From Niastella sp. (lineage in GTDB: Bacteria; Bacteroidota; Bacteroidia; Chitinophagales; Chitinophagaceae), in assembly GCA_017744515.1 (NCBI GenBank), contig JAGIBF010000004.1:1-64000 (forward strand): a stretch of DNA of 64,000 nucleotides, written 5' to 3'. Position 1 is the stretch's first letter; every line of letters starts with the position of its first letter. The notes under the pieces were generated by a model. It was not told the origin of the DNA and made no database searches. It was given only the letters and a program-made list of their open reading frames with translations. A program made the position numbers and the translations under genes. Positions 52,933 through 60,586 of the stretch are shown piece after piece.

Positions 52933-53943
52933 TTATTTACTGGTAGATGTCCTCTGAATGAGTGATGAGCGGAAGATGATGCTCTCATTCGTTAAGGGGG
53001 CATTCTTTTTTTCAAGGGTGTTCAGCAGTCTGGTGGCAGCTTCTTTGCCGATGTCGAAAGCGGGTTGGGTAATAGTGCTCAGGGAAGGGTTTAGAAAAGA
53101 GGCTATGGGCAGGTTGGAGAAGCTGATCACTTTTACATCATTAGGGATTTGCAGGCCCAACTGTCTGCATACATCATAGCTGGCCATTGCGTAGCGCTCT
53201 ACTGCGGCAAAAACGCCGTCTGGCTTTTCCTTCAGAAACATCTCTTTGATCAACTCTCTGTCTTTTTCATCGTCGTTCATGCATTCCACGATGAGGGATT
53301 GACTGGCCGGCAGGTGAAAGTCGGCCACTGCCTGCTGGTAGCCTTTCATGCGCTTATTGCCAATGGACAGACTGCCGGAGATTGCCAGGTGGGCGATCTT
53401 TTTACAGCCTTGCTCTACAAGGTGGCGGGTAGCGAGGTAACTGCTTTCGTAATCGTCGGTAGTGACTTTGGCTGTTTCAAACTCGTCACACACGCGGTCA
53501 AAGAACACAATAGGTAATCCTTTTTGTTGCAGGTGGTGTAAGTGTGCGTAATCGGTGGTGGTACTGGAAACGGAGATCAGCAATCCATCCACCCGGCCAT
53601 TGTACAGCTCTTTGGCCAGGGATACTTCTTTTTTAAAATCTTCGTGGGTGATATAGATGAGTACGTGGTAGCCTTTTTCCTGGGCAACGGTTTCTATGCC
53701 ATTAATGGCAAGCGTGAAGTAATTATTGGCTATTTCCGGTATGATCACCGCAATGGTTTTGCTCTTGTGCTTACGGAGGCTGCTGGCATGCGGATTGGGC
53801 TGGTAATTCAGTTCATTGGCCAATGCTACTACTTTTTCTTTCGTCTCTTTACTGATATCATAACTATCGCGCAATGCTTTCGACACGGTGGCAATGGATA
53901 GATTCAATAACTGCGCAAGTTTCTTAATGTTAACAGTCTCCAT
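52933..53943 (-). CDS. LacI-family transcriptional regulator (second)
   Basis: Regulator of 336 residues. HTH: VNIKKLAQLLNLSIATVSKA, then LRDSYDISKETKEKV and the hinge HASSLRKHKSKTIAV. The sensor domain is complete (IAVIIPEIANNYFTLAINGI... GRVDGLLIS... IVFFDRVCDEF... LSTITQPAFDIGKEAA). The start at METVNIKK (53943) is preferred over four extra residues upstream. It is convergent with GH88, 28 bases stop to stop, so it may regulate the same locus or a different one. No LacI-type palindrome was found in its own upstream region. Confidence 0.92.
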   Translation of the reverse strand: METVNIKKLAQLLNLSIATVSKALRDSYDISKETKEKVVALANELNYQPNPHASSLRKHKSKTIAVIIPEIANNYFTLAINGIETVAQEKGYHVLIYITHEDFKKEVSLAKELYNGRVDGLLISVSSTTTDYAHLHHLQQKGLPIVFFDRVCDEFETAKVTTDDYESSYLATRHLVEQGCKKIAHLAISGSLSIGNKRMKGYQQAVADFHLPASQSLIVECMNDDEKDRELIKEMFLKEKPDGVFAAVERYAMASYDVCRQLGLQIPNDVKVISFSNLPIASFLNPSLSTITQPAFDIGKEAATRLLNTLEKKNAPLTNESIIFRSSLIQRTSTSK

Positions 53944-54067
53944 ATGGCGGGGCATGTATTAGAGCTGTAATCTAAGTATCTTTTTTCATATATAATTTGG
54001 GTGTAATGATATGTGTGGAAAATGATTGTATAATGCTACTTTAGTACCTTTATATAAAATTGAAGAG

Positions 54068-54328
54068 ATGCAATCTGTGTTAGTAGAGTTGAAGTCAAAT
54101 CATTTCAATACTACAGATCTTGCGTTGATTGAAAAACAACTGCAGGAAAACGCATCATCGTTCAAAATAGACATTGATTATCCTTTAGTGCCGATGCACA
54201 ATGATGCTAATGACCTGCAAACATTTCTTATCAGAGGCGAGGTCAATGAAACACAACTAATACAACTTAAAACATCCGATAAAGTATTAGGTGTGTTTAA
54301 CGATGGTCCTATCGCTCCATTTGGCTGA
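54068..54328 (+). CDS. Stand-alone prodomain-like protein, possible inhibitor of the adjacent protease
   Basis: Protein of 86 residues without signal peptide. It aligns along its whole length with residues ~28-121 of the neighbouring subtilisin-like protease. Shared elements are VLVELKSN / VIIELKGN, IEKQLQENASSFKID / ISKQLEDNISSLSID, and VFNDGPIAPF / VWNDTEIAPF. It ends exactly where the protease's prodomain ends, one residue past APF. Subtilase prodomains act as folding chaperones and tight inhibitors of their own catalytic domain, and free-standing versions can inhibit in trans. The ATG at 54068 follows a GAAGAG ribosome-binding-like word. A TTG at 54026 lies in what looks like promoter sequence. 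The gene is convergent with the protease, 10 bases stop to stop. Inhibition is inferred. Confidence 0.75.
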   Translation: MQSVLVELKSNHFNTTDLALIEKQLQENASSFKIDIDYPLVPMHNDANDLQTFLIRGEVNETQLIQLKTSDKVLGVFNDGPIAPFG

Positions 54329-54338
54329 TACGAACTAT

Positions 54339-55673
54339 CTATAAGCTATCAAACGCTGATTTTGCCTGCAAAATGCCCGCTCCGCTGTGATTATCCCATC
54401 CTATTGGGCCAATATCTTTTGCGGTACTCATAATAGCTGTTTTAATGTCTGGCTGTGTCAACATTGGTTTGGATTCCTTAAAGAGGGCTACTACTCCTGC
54501 AGCAACGGGTGTGGCAGCCGATGTTCCCGAGTCGCTCGGGAAGTACCCCTTGAAATGCGTAACTGAACAAAAATCCGGCTTTTGGGGATCGAGTGCTGCA
54601 GGGCCCTGACTGCTATAGCCTACAAACTCACTATTTTTGTTTACTGCGCCTACAGTCATTACCCGTGGGTGACCATTAGCTCCCCAAATGCTACGGCGTG
54701 GGCCAACATCTGCGCCACATCTTGAATCAGGACAAGTGTCGCCGCAATTACCTGCAGCAAACAGTATAATAATACCTGCGTTCAAAGCTTCTTCTACTTT
54801 ACGTGTGAAGGGATGCGCACGGTTCGTTGCATAAACAGGGTCCCAGGATGATTGATATATACCCCAACTATTTGACATGATCTGTGGCGTACCGGTTGCT
54901 TTAAACTTATTGATACACCATTGGTATCCTGCAATTGCATTTGAGATCAATGCGCTTACGGTTGCGGAGGTGCCCGCAGGACCTGAGATCCTTATATCAA
55001 ATATTTCTGCGTCAGGGGCCATCCCTAATACATCGGTTGAACACATGTTGCCATGTTCACTCCAGTTTTTAGCGGTTGTGCCCCAGTCGGCCACAGGCCA
55101 GCCATCTATCACATTAGGTATCCGGTTTGGTGTTTCGCCCCCACCTACCGGACGGCCAACGGCTGTAATTCCTCCATCTACTACAGCTACTACGATTCCT
55201 TTTCCCTTAAATCCTGCACTCCATATTTTGTCTACGCCAAGAAACTTTGCGACATCGGGAATTGCACCTTTGGGAACAGCGGGAGTACAGTCACAAGGAG
55301 GGATCGGACAAGCGAATGGAGCGATCTCCGTATCATTCCATACTTTAATGACAGCATCCATTTTTTCAATATTGGGAATTTCGTTTGTTGGCACGTTTGC
55401 TTTGATCAGATGATTATCTATCCCCTCATTCAATGAGAAGCTTGCATCGTTGATACTAAATGATTTTACAGGAATTGCTTCGAACCCCCAGTCGATCGAA
55501 AGGCTGCTGATGTTGTCTTCCAATTGTTTCGAGATGATGCCTGTGTCGTTCAGGCCGAAGCCGGCATTGCCTTTTAATTCGATAATGACATTGGTTCTAT
55601 CGGCATTGACAGTTTCAAGATCAAAAGTATCACCTGGTAATGCTGGTGAGGTTACGGGGTAGGTGGTTTGCAT
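54339..55673 (-). CDS. Subtilisin-like serine protease (S8), no signal peptide
   Basis: Protein of 444 residues. Residues ~28-121 form a prodomain-like segment. Residues ~122-135 are a Cys/Pro-rich linker (CPIPPCDCTPAVPKG). The S8 catalytic domain has Asp166 in IVVAVVDGGI, His207 in WSEHGNMCSTDVLG, oxyanion Asn268 in MSNSWG and Ser385 in DSGTSAATPVAAG. No signal peptide, lipobox or sorting domain is present, so it is either cytoplasmic or leaves by an unconventional route. The extra Cys residues (NCGDTCPDSRCG) could form disulfides or bind metal. It faces the small prodomain-like gene. Substrate unknown. Confidence 0.9.
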   Translation of the reverse strand: MQTTYPVTSPALPGDTFDLETVNADRTNVIIELKGNAGFGLNDTGIISKQLEDNISSLSIDWGFEAIPVKSFSINDASFSLNEGIDNHLIKANVPTNEIPNIEKMDAVIKVWNDTEIAPFACPIPPCDCTPAVPKGAIPDVAKFLGVDKIWSAGFKGKGIVVAVVDGGITAVGRPVGGGETPNRIPNVIDGWPVADWGTTAKNWSEHGNMCSTDVLGMAPDAEIFDIRISGPAGTSATVSALISNAIAGYQWCINKFKATGTPQIMSNSWGIYQSSWDPVYATNRAHPFTRKVEEALNAGIIILFAAGNCGDTCPDSRCGADVGPRRSIWGANGHPRVMTVGAVNKNSEFVGYSSQGPAALDPQKPDFCSVTHFKGYFPSDSGTSAATPVAAGVVALFKESKPMLTQPDIKTAIMSTAKDIGPIGWDNHSGAGILQAKSAFDSL

Positions 55674-55958
55674 ATATTTCTGCTTTATTTAAAGGTAGAA
55701 ATGGCTTATACCGTCCGAAACCGTCTTTTGACCCAATTAAGCAAGGTGAATCATACAGGTCAGGTATTTTAATATTTTTTAATTCATCAGATAAGCGGCG
55801 ACTTCCGCTAACTATTTAGTGAGCGTTTTTTGCTGCAATGGGCTAAGGCGTTGAATTTGATTCGACAAACAACGGATTTATCAGGATGAATGGTTTTTCT
55901 GAGTGATCGCCTGCCTTGCTTTTTTCCCTAACTTTAGAGCACTCAAAATGAAATCCTT

Positions 55959-56414
55959 ATGGCTATTTTCAAGCTTACTGTCAACGGGAAACAGCAGCAG
56001 GTGGATGTAGATGCCGATACGCCGCTGTTGTGGGTGCTACGCGACAGCCTGCACCTGGTGGGAACCAAATACGGCTGCGGCATGGCACAATGTGGCGCCT
56101 GTACCATACATATGGGCGGCAATGCTGTTCGCTCCTGTATTCTGCCCATTTCGGCGGTAAGACAGCCGATCACTACTATTGAAGGGCTTTCTGCCAATGG
56201 TGACCACCCGGTGCAACAAGCCTGGGACGAAGTGGACGTGCCGCAATGTGGCTATTGCCAGGCAGGCCAGATGATGACGGCTGCCGCCTTCCTCAAAACC
56301 ACGCCTCATCCAACCGATGAGCAAATTGCCAGCGCCATGCACGGTAATATATGCCGCTGTGGCGCTTATCACCGTATTCACGAAGCAGTAAAAGTTGCCA
56401 GTCAAAAAAAGTAA
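55959..56414 (+). CDS. (2Fe-2S) subunit of a molybdenum hydroxylase (isoquinoline 1-oxidoreductase type)
   Basis: Electron-transfer subunit of 151 residues. The plant-type ferredoxin cluster uses Cys40, Cys45, Cys48 and Cys60 (YGCGMAQCGACTI and RSCILP). The second cluster uses Cys97, Cys100, Cys132 and Cys134 (QCGYCQAG and ICRCGAYHRI). It passes electrons from the molybdenum site to an external acceptor. No signal is present; it is probably exported together with its Tat-signal partner. It lies three bases before the large subunit gene. Confidence 0.95.
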   Translation: MAIFKLTVNGKQQQVDVDADTPLLWVLRDSLHLVGTKYGCGMAQCGACTIHMGGNAVRSCILPISAVRQPITTIEGLSANGDHPVQQAWDEVDVPQCGYCQAGQMMTAAAFLKTTPHPTDEQIASAMHGNICRCGAYHRIHEAVKVASQKK

Positions 56415-56417
56415 ACT

Positions 56418-58571
56418 ATGCAAACCACTAATGATACCAGCAGGAGGGATTTCCTGAAATGGTCTGCCTTCACCGCAGGTGGACTTGTTCTGGGCTTTAA
56501 ATGGGCCGATGCAGAGGCTTCAACCGCCACTGTCTTTTCTTCGACCGTGGCCGAAGCTGAAGTTGCCATGGGACATTATCTTACCGTTGGTACCAATGGT
56601 ATTGTAACCATATTTTCTCCCAATCCTGAGTTGGGGCAAAACATCATGACCTCGTTTCCCATGATCGTGGCAGAAGAGCTGGATGCTGATTGGAAGCAGG
56701 TGAAAGTAGTGCAGGCTCCGCTCGATAACCGTTTCGACCGTCAACTGACCGGCGGTAGTGGGGCTGTACCTCATTCCTGGCCTTTGCTGAGAAAGGCTGG
56801 CGCTACGGCCCGGTTTATGCTTATTGCCGCCGCCGCTCAACGCTGGGGTGTGCCTGCGGCGGAATGTACGGCCGAAGAAGGATTTGTCCTGCATAAGGCC
56901 AGCGGTAAAAAACTGGGTTATGGTGAGCTGGCTGAAGATGCCGGCAAGGTGCCTGTTCCTGCTACGGTGACGCTCAAAGACCGAAAGGACTTTAAACTGA
57001 TCGGTACGGCTGTTAAAAATGTAGCTAATAAAGATATCCTTACCGGTAAACCTTTGTATGGGCTCGACTTTTACCGGGAAGGTATGTTGTATGCCATGAT
57101 CCAGCGGCCACCAGCTTTTGGTACCAAAGTGCAATCTTTTGATGCTACTGCAGCCAAAGCTATGCCGGGGATCATTGATGTGGTGCAGGTGAAGAATGGT
57201 GTAGCTGTTGTGGGCAAATCTACCTGGCAGGTGATGAAGGCTAAAAAGGCACTCAAGATCACTTATGAGAAATCGGGTAATATTGAAAGTACTGCCGATC
57301 ACGATAAAATATTTATTGACCTGCTGAATAATGGCAAAGCCACCGTGCGCAGGAAGGATGGCGATGTGGAGGCTGCTTTTAAAGATGCGGCCAAAGTGGT
57401 GAAAGCTGAATACCAGTGCCCATTCATTTCACACAGCCCACTGGAGCCTATGAATTTCTTTGCGCATGTGAAAGAGGGGAGTGTGGAACTGGTTGGCCCT
57501 TGTCAGATTCCCGGCAGTGCACGCACGGCGGTTTCCAAATTGCTGAACATTCCTGAAGATAAGATCACGCTGGAGCTTACCCGCCTTGGCGGTGGTTTTG
57601 GCCGCAGGTTGTACAACGACTATGTAGTAGAAGCAGCCGAAGTCTCTTCGCTCATAAAAGCGCCGGTAAAGGTGATCTGGTCACGGGAAGATGATATGAC
57701 GGGTGGTACTTACCGTCCGGCAGTACGTTACCGTTTTGAAGCGGCATTGGATGCTTCCGGTAACATGACCGGGTACAGATTGCGTGGTGTGGGTATCAAT
57801 TCCGGCAATCCTACGCGTGAGCATAATTTCCCGTCAGGAGCTGTTGAGAACCTGCTGATCGAATCGGTAGAACATCAGTCGCCTATTACTACAGGCGCCT
57901 GGCGTGCACCGATCACCAACTTCCTTGCTTACGCCGAGCAATCGTTCATAGATGAGGTTGCAGTGGCAGCGGGTAAAGACCCGGTACAGTTCCGTCTCGA
58001 TCTGTTTGAAAAAGCAAAAGCGAAACCTGTTGGCAGAATGGATTATAATGTCAACCGGATGATCGAGGTTACCAAAAAAGTGGCAGAGCGTTCCGGTTGG
58101 GGTACGAAGGCTGGCGTGATCCAGGGCTTCAGTGTTTATTTCTCTCACCGTTCTTATGTGGCGCAAGTGGCTGAAGCGGTGATGGAGAAAGGGAAGCCTG
58201 TTATCAAAAAGGTATATGCAGTGGCCGACTGCGGACAGATCGTCAACCTGGGTGGCGCGCGTCAACAAGTGATGGGAGCCATTGTAGATGGTATGGGGCA
58301 TGCTTTATTCGGCAAGCTTTCGTTTAAAGACGGTGCTGCCGAGCAGAGTAACTTCCACAATTACCGTCTCATTCGTATGAAGGAGATACCGCAAGTTGAT
58401 TTGCATTTTGTAGACAGTGGTTTTGATCCTACTGGTTTGGGTGAACCAGCATTGCCGCCAACAGGTGGTGCTGTTGCCAATGCAATCTTTAAAGCAACCG
58501 GCAAACGACTGTACCAACAACCGTTCATGGACAGTGAAGTGTTTGGTGGCAGTGGGAAGAAGACTTTCTAA
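56418..58571 (+). CDS. Molybdopterin-binding large subunit of the hydroxylase (IorB-like)
   Basis: Large subunit of 717 residues with a Tat signal: SRRDFLKWSAFTAGGLVLGF. Molybdopterin-binding motifs of the xanthine-dehydrogenase family are visible, including GGGFGRRLYNDYVVEAAEV, GAWRAPITNFLAYAEQSFID and the late GLGEPALPPTGGAVANAI with the active-site Glu. These enzymes hydroxylate N-heterocycles or aldehydes in the periplasm. Only two subunits are seen: no cytochrome c subunit and no XdhC-like maturation factor follow, since a terminator ends the unit. Substrate cannot be read. Confidence 0.94.
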   Translation: MQTTNDTSRRDFLKWSAFTAGGLVLGFKWADAEASTATVFSSTVAEAEVAMGHYLTVGTNGIVTIFSPNPELGQNIMTSFPMIVAEELDADWKQVKVVQAPLDNRFDRQLTGGSGAVPHSWPLLRKAGATARFMLIAAAAQRWGVPAAECTAEEGFVLHKASGKKLGYGELAEDAGKVPVPATVTLKDRKDFKLIGTAVKNVANKDILTGKPLYGLDFYREGMLYAMIQRPPAFGTKVQSFDATAAKAMPGIIDVVQVKNGVAVVGKSTWQVMKAKKALKITYEKSGNIESTADHDKIFIDLLNNGKATVRRKDGDVEAAFKDAAKVVKAEYQCPFISHSPLEPMNFFAHVKEGSVELVGPCQIPGSARTAVSKLLNIPEDKITLELTRLGGGFGRRLYNDYVVEAAEVSSLIKAPVKVIWSREDDMTGGTYRPAVRYRFEAALDASGNMTGYRLRGVGINSGNPTREHNFPSGAVENLLIESVEHQSPITTGAWRAPITNFLAYAEQSFIDEVAVAAGKDPVQFRLDLFEKAKAKPVGRMDYNVNRMIEVTKKVAERSGWGTKAGVIQGFSVYFSHRSYVAQVAEAVMEKGKPVIKKVYAVADCGQIVNLGGARQQVMGAIVDGMGHALFGKLSFKDGAAEQSNFHNYRLIRMKEIPQVDLHFVDSGFDPTGLGEPALPPTGGAVANAIFKATGKRLYQQPFMDSEVFGGSGKKTF

Positions 58572-58618
58572 GTATTGTCATACATAACAATAGCGTTTCG
58601 CTTTAGTAAGATCGTTGT

Positions 58619-58657
58619 ACGACGCAAGGGGTGTAAACCTTTTGCGTCGTTTTTTTT
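58619..58657 (+). terminator. Rho-independent-type terminator after the hydroxylase operon
   Basis: ACGACGCAA (58619-58627) pairs with TTGCGTCGT (58642-58650), followed by a run of T to 58657. Confidence 0.9.
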
Positions 58658-58763
58658 GCAGGTTAGCCAAACGGCTGAATATGAGCGTAATCAAAAAAAA
58701 TGCTGCCGGGTGTGATATTTTCTTCAGTTGTGCGAATAATATGGAAAGCATTAATATTAAAGT

Positions 58764-59270
58764 ATGGCTATGACAAGAGATGCTCCCGCTTTCCTGGCCG
58801 TTATCGAAGCAAATAAGGGAATTATATACAAAGTGGCCAATTTTTATTGCCGGAATGCGGACAACAGGAAAGACCTGGTCCAGGAGATCATGGTGCAGCT
58901 ATGGCTATCGTTCAATAAGTATGATGAAAAGTACAGCATCACTACCTGGATGTACAGGATAGCCCTGAACGTTTCCATCTCTTTTTACCGGAAGGAAAAC
59001 CGGCGGGATACCATCAACCATCCTATGCCGGGCGAAATTCTTATCCTGTATGAAGCTGATACAGGAAGTCCGCAGGCTGAGGTGGAATTGTTGTACAGAT
59101 GCATACGGGAGTTAAAAGAAATAGACCGGGCCGTTATCCTCCTGTACCTCGAAGGAAGCGCCCAACAGGAAATTGCCGAGATATTAGGCTTGTCCCTGAC
59201 CAATGTATCAACCAAAGTGTCAAGGATCAAACAACAACTTAAAACAGCTTTTTCGAACTTAACAACTTAA
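58764..59270 (+). CDS. ECF-type RNA polymerase sigma factor
   Basis: Sigma factor of 168 residues. Region 2 is RKDLVQEIMVQLWLSFNKYD followed by SITTWMYRIALNVSISFYRK. Region 4 is RAVILLYLEGSAQQEIAEIL followed by GLSLTNVSTKVSRIKQQLK. There is no long C-terminal extension. It is followed after five bases by a membrane-protein gene, a pairing that often indicates a regulator or anti-sigma function for the latter, although that protein lacks a recognisable anti-sigma domain. Confidence 0.93.
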   Translation: MAMTRDAPAFLAVIEANKGIIYKVANFYCRNADNRKDLVQEIMVQLWLSFNKYDEKYSITTWMYRIALNVSISFYRKENRRDTINHPMPGEILILYEADTGSPQAEVELLYRCIRELKEIDRAVILLYLEGSAQQEIAEILGLSLTNVSTKVSRIKQQLKTAFSNLTT

Positions 59271-59275
59271 TCAAA

Positions 59276-59926
59276 ATGGAAGACAAAGATATAATAGCGT
59301 TGTGGAGATTTTATGATGATAGCCTGAAGCAGGCATTGGTGTTGAATACGAAGAATGCAGAAGAGATTACCAAGCTGAAGGTGCAATCATTTCTCGCATC
59401 CATGAAACCGATCAAGGTATTTACGCTTATAATAGGTATTTTATGGGTGGGATTTATCGATATGCTGCTGGTTAATCTGTATCATGTTGCCAGCCCGTTT
59501 TTCCTGATATCGATGGGCGTCCAGGTATTGTTGACCAAACTGGCCATTGGTGTATATGTGTACCAACTGGTATTGTTACATGGTACCGATGTAAGTGAAC
59601 CTATTCTTGCTACCCAGGAACGGATCGCCCGTCTGATATCGTCTACTTTGTGGATTACACGTCTACTTTTTTTGCAGTTCCCGGTGTGGACTACTTTCTA
59701 CCTTAGCATGGGTATGCTGAAGGGTTCCAATTGGTGGCAGCTTGTTATTACACTGGGCATTACCGGAGTGTTCACCTGGATAGGTGTTTGGTTCTTTGTC
59801 AATATCAAATATGAAAACAGGGACAAGCGCTGGTTCCAGCTGATCTTCCGGGGTAGGGAATGGACGCCGGTAATGAAATCGAGGGAGTTGCTGGGGCAGA
59901 TCAGTGAGTATAGAGATGAGCGTTGA
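59276..59926 (+). CDS. Membrane protein co-transcribed with the sigma factor
   Basis: Protein of 216 residues with a charged N-terminal cytoplasmic segment (MEDKDIIALWRFYDDSLKQA, then EEITKLKVQSFLASMKPIK). Four hydrophobic helices follow (VFTLIIGILWVGFIDMLLV, FFLISMGVQVLLTKLAIGVY, the LLFLQFPVWTTFYLS region, LVITLGITGVFTWIGVWF) and then a basic tail. Its tight linkage to the ECF sigma gene suggests it binds or controls that sigma factor. No family was recognised with certainty. Confidence 0.78.
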   Translation: MEDKDIIALWRFYDDSLKQALVLNTKNAEEITKLKVQSFLASMKPIKVFTLIIGILWVGFIDMLLVNLYHVASPFFLISMGVQVLLTKLAIGVYVYQLVLLHGTDVSEPILATQERIARLISSTLWITRLLFLQFPVWTTFYLSMGMLKGSNWWQLVITLGITGVFTWIGVWFFVNIKYENRDKRWFQLIFRGREWTPVMKSRELLGQISEYRDER

Positions 59927-59987
59927 TCGGATAAACACGGATTTTTATTGAATTACACGAATTGAATGGTGGACGAACTGGTGCACG

Positions 59988-60164
59988 TCAGGCGGCGAGT
60001 TGGTTGGGTGGTTTTAGTTGAGGCAGGTCGCTGTATATAGAGGAAGCGATCTTTGTGGCAGTGACCAGTCTGCCGGCAGCAACACAGGTTTTATGGAAGG
60101 CCGGATGTGTGAGGACCTTCTCCCTGGTGAGGCTGCTTTTCCCGCGCACAATGCCAGATGGCAT
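59988..60164 (-). pseudogene. Possible fragment of a small hypothetical protein
   Basis: The minus strand reads MPSGIVRGKSSLTREKVLTH, then PAFHKTCVAAGRLVTATKIA and SSIYSDLPQ before a stop. The pattern (Ser/Leu-Arg turn, then PAF-x-x-T, helix, then IYSDLP) recalls small conserved Bacteroidota proteins that I know only as hypothetical proteins of about 150 residues. Only about 59 codons remain, and the upstream side is occupied by the structured hairpin repeat. It is probably a degraded copy, and chance cannot be excluded. Confidence 0.3.
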
Positions 60165-60170
60165 GCTTGC

Positions 60171-60221
60171 GCCTGTTGAAGGGTGAGCCGCCCTTGGAGG
60201 GCGACCCACCCTTCAACAGGC
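60171..60221. repeat. Structured hairpin repeat, copy 4 (best formed)
   Basis: Outer arms GCCTGTTGAAGGGTG (60171-60185) and CACCCTTCAACAGGC (60207-60221) are perfectly complementary over 15 bases. The core AGCCGCCCTTGGAGGGCGAC forms an inner stem CGCCCT/AGGGCG. The outer arms differ in sequence from the other three copies but still pair. Confidence 0.82.
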
Positions 60222-60226
60222 TGTTT

Positions 60227-60278
60227 GCTTCGATAGCAGATTTCTCACTCCGCTATCGCTTCGTTCGAAATGACAGCG
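60227..60278 (+). repeat. Dispersed repeat with TTCGATAGCAGATTTCTCAC, copy 2
   Basis: GCTTCGATAGCAGATTTCTC through CGTTCGAAATGACAGCG, without the middle insertion of the 26.3 kb copy. It directly follows structured hairpin copy 4. Confidence 0.7.
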
Positions 60279-60444
60279 TAAATGAGGTATTCCGCCCGAA
60301 ATGTCAAGGATGCGGACTAAGGGTTCGCGATGCCCCCTCATTGGTGACCCGAGCCTGGATAGGGCGTAAGCGGTTGTTTGTCAAAATATTATCTGCCTTC
60401 ACTTTATTGGAGTCGGTACAATGTTTATGAAAGTACGCCTTTTG

Positions 60445-60488
60445 TGCGGCTCTTGTACGGCTCAACTGCGGCTCAAGTACGGCTTATC
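60445..60488 (+). repeat. Two tandem 22-base units in a 660-base non-coding stretch
   Basis: TGCGGCTCTTGTACGGCTCA-AC is followed directly by TGCGGCTCAAGTACGGCTTA-TC. Each unit contains two CGGCT words. The surrounding stretch 59927-60586 otherwise holds the possible gene fragment, hairpin copy 4 and the dispersed repeat. I see no convincing protein-coding gene in it. Confidence 0.55.
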
Positions 60489-60538
60489 CCGTTTAGGGAT
60501 ACGGGAAAAGGGGTAAGGTGCAGTTGGTGTCGCTGACG

Positions 60539-60570
60539 TTTGCAGGAACTTTGTGTAAACCGTACATTTG
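60539..60570 (+). promoter_or_regulatory. Probable promoter of the membrane protein at 60.6 kb
   Basis: TTTG (60539-60542), then 20 bases, then TACATTTG (60563-60570), matching the Bacteroidota -33/-7 pattern. The GTG start codon at 60587 is only 16 bases after the -7 box, so the leader would be very short. Confidence 0.55.
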
Positions 60571-60586
60571 ATTTAAACCCTTTACC

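Noticed and set aside
52933-53943. Second LacI gene as the regulator of the shared operator
   Set aside because: Not excluded, but the first LacI gene is the one directly preceded by the shared operator sequence, and no matching site lies upstream of the second.
60158-60430. 90-codon open frame on the plus strand
   Set aside because: It consists mainly of translated hairpin and dispersed repeats, with no protein-like features.
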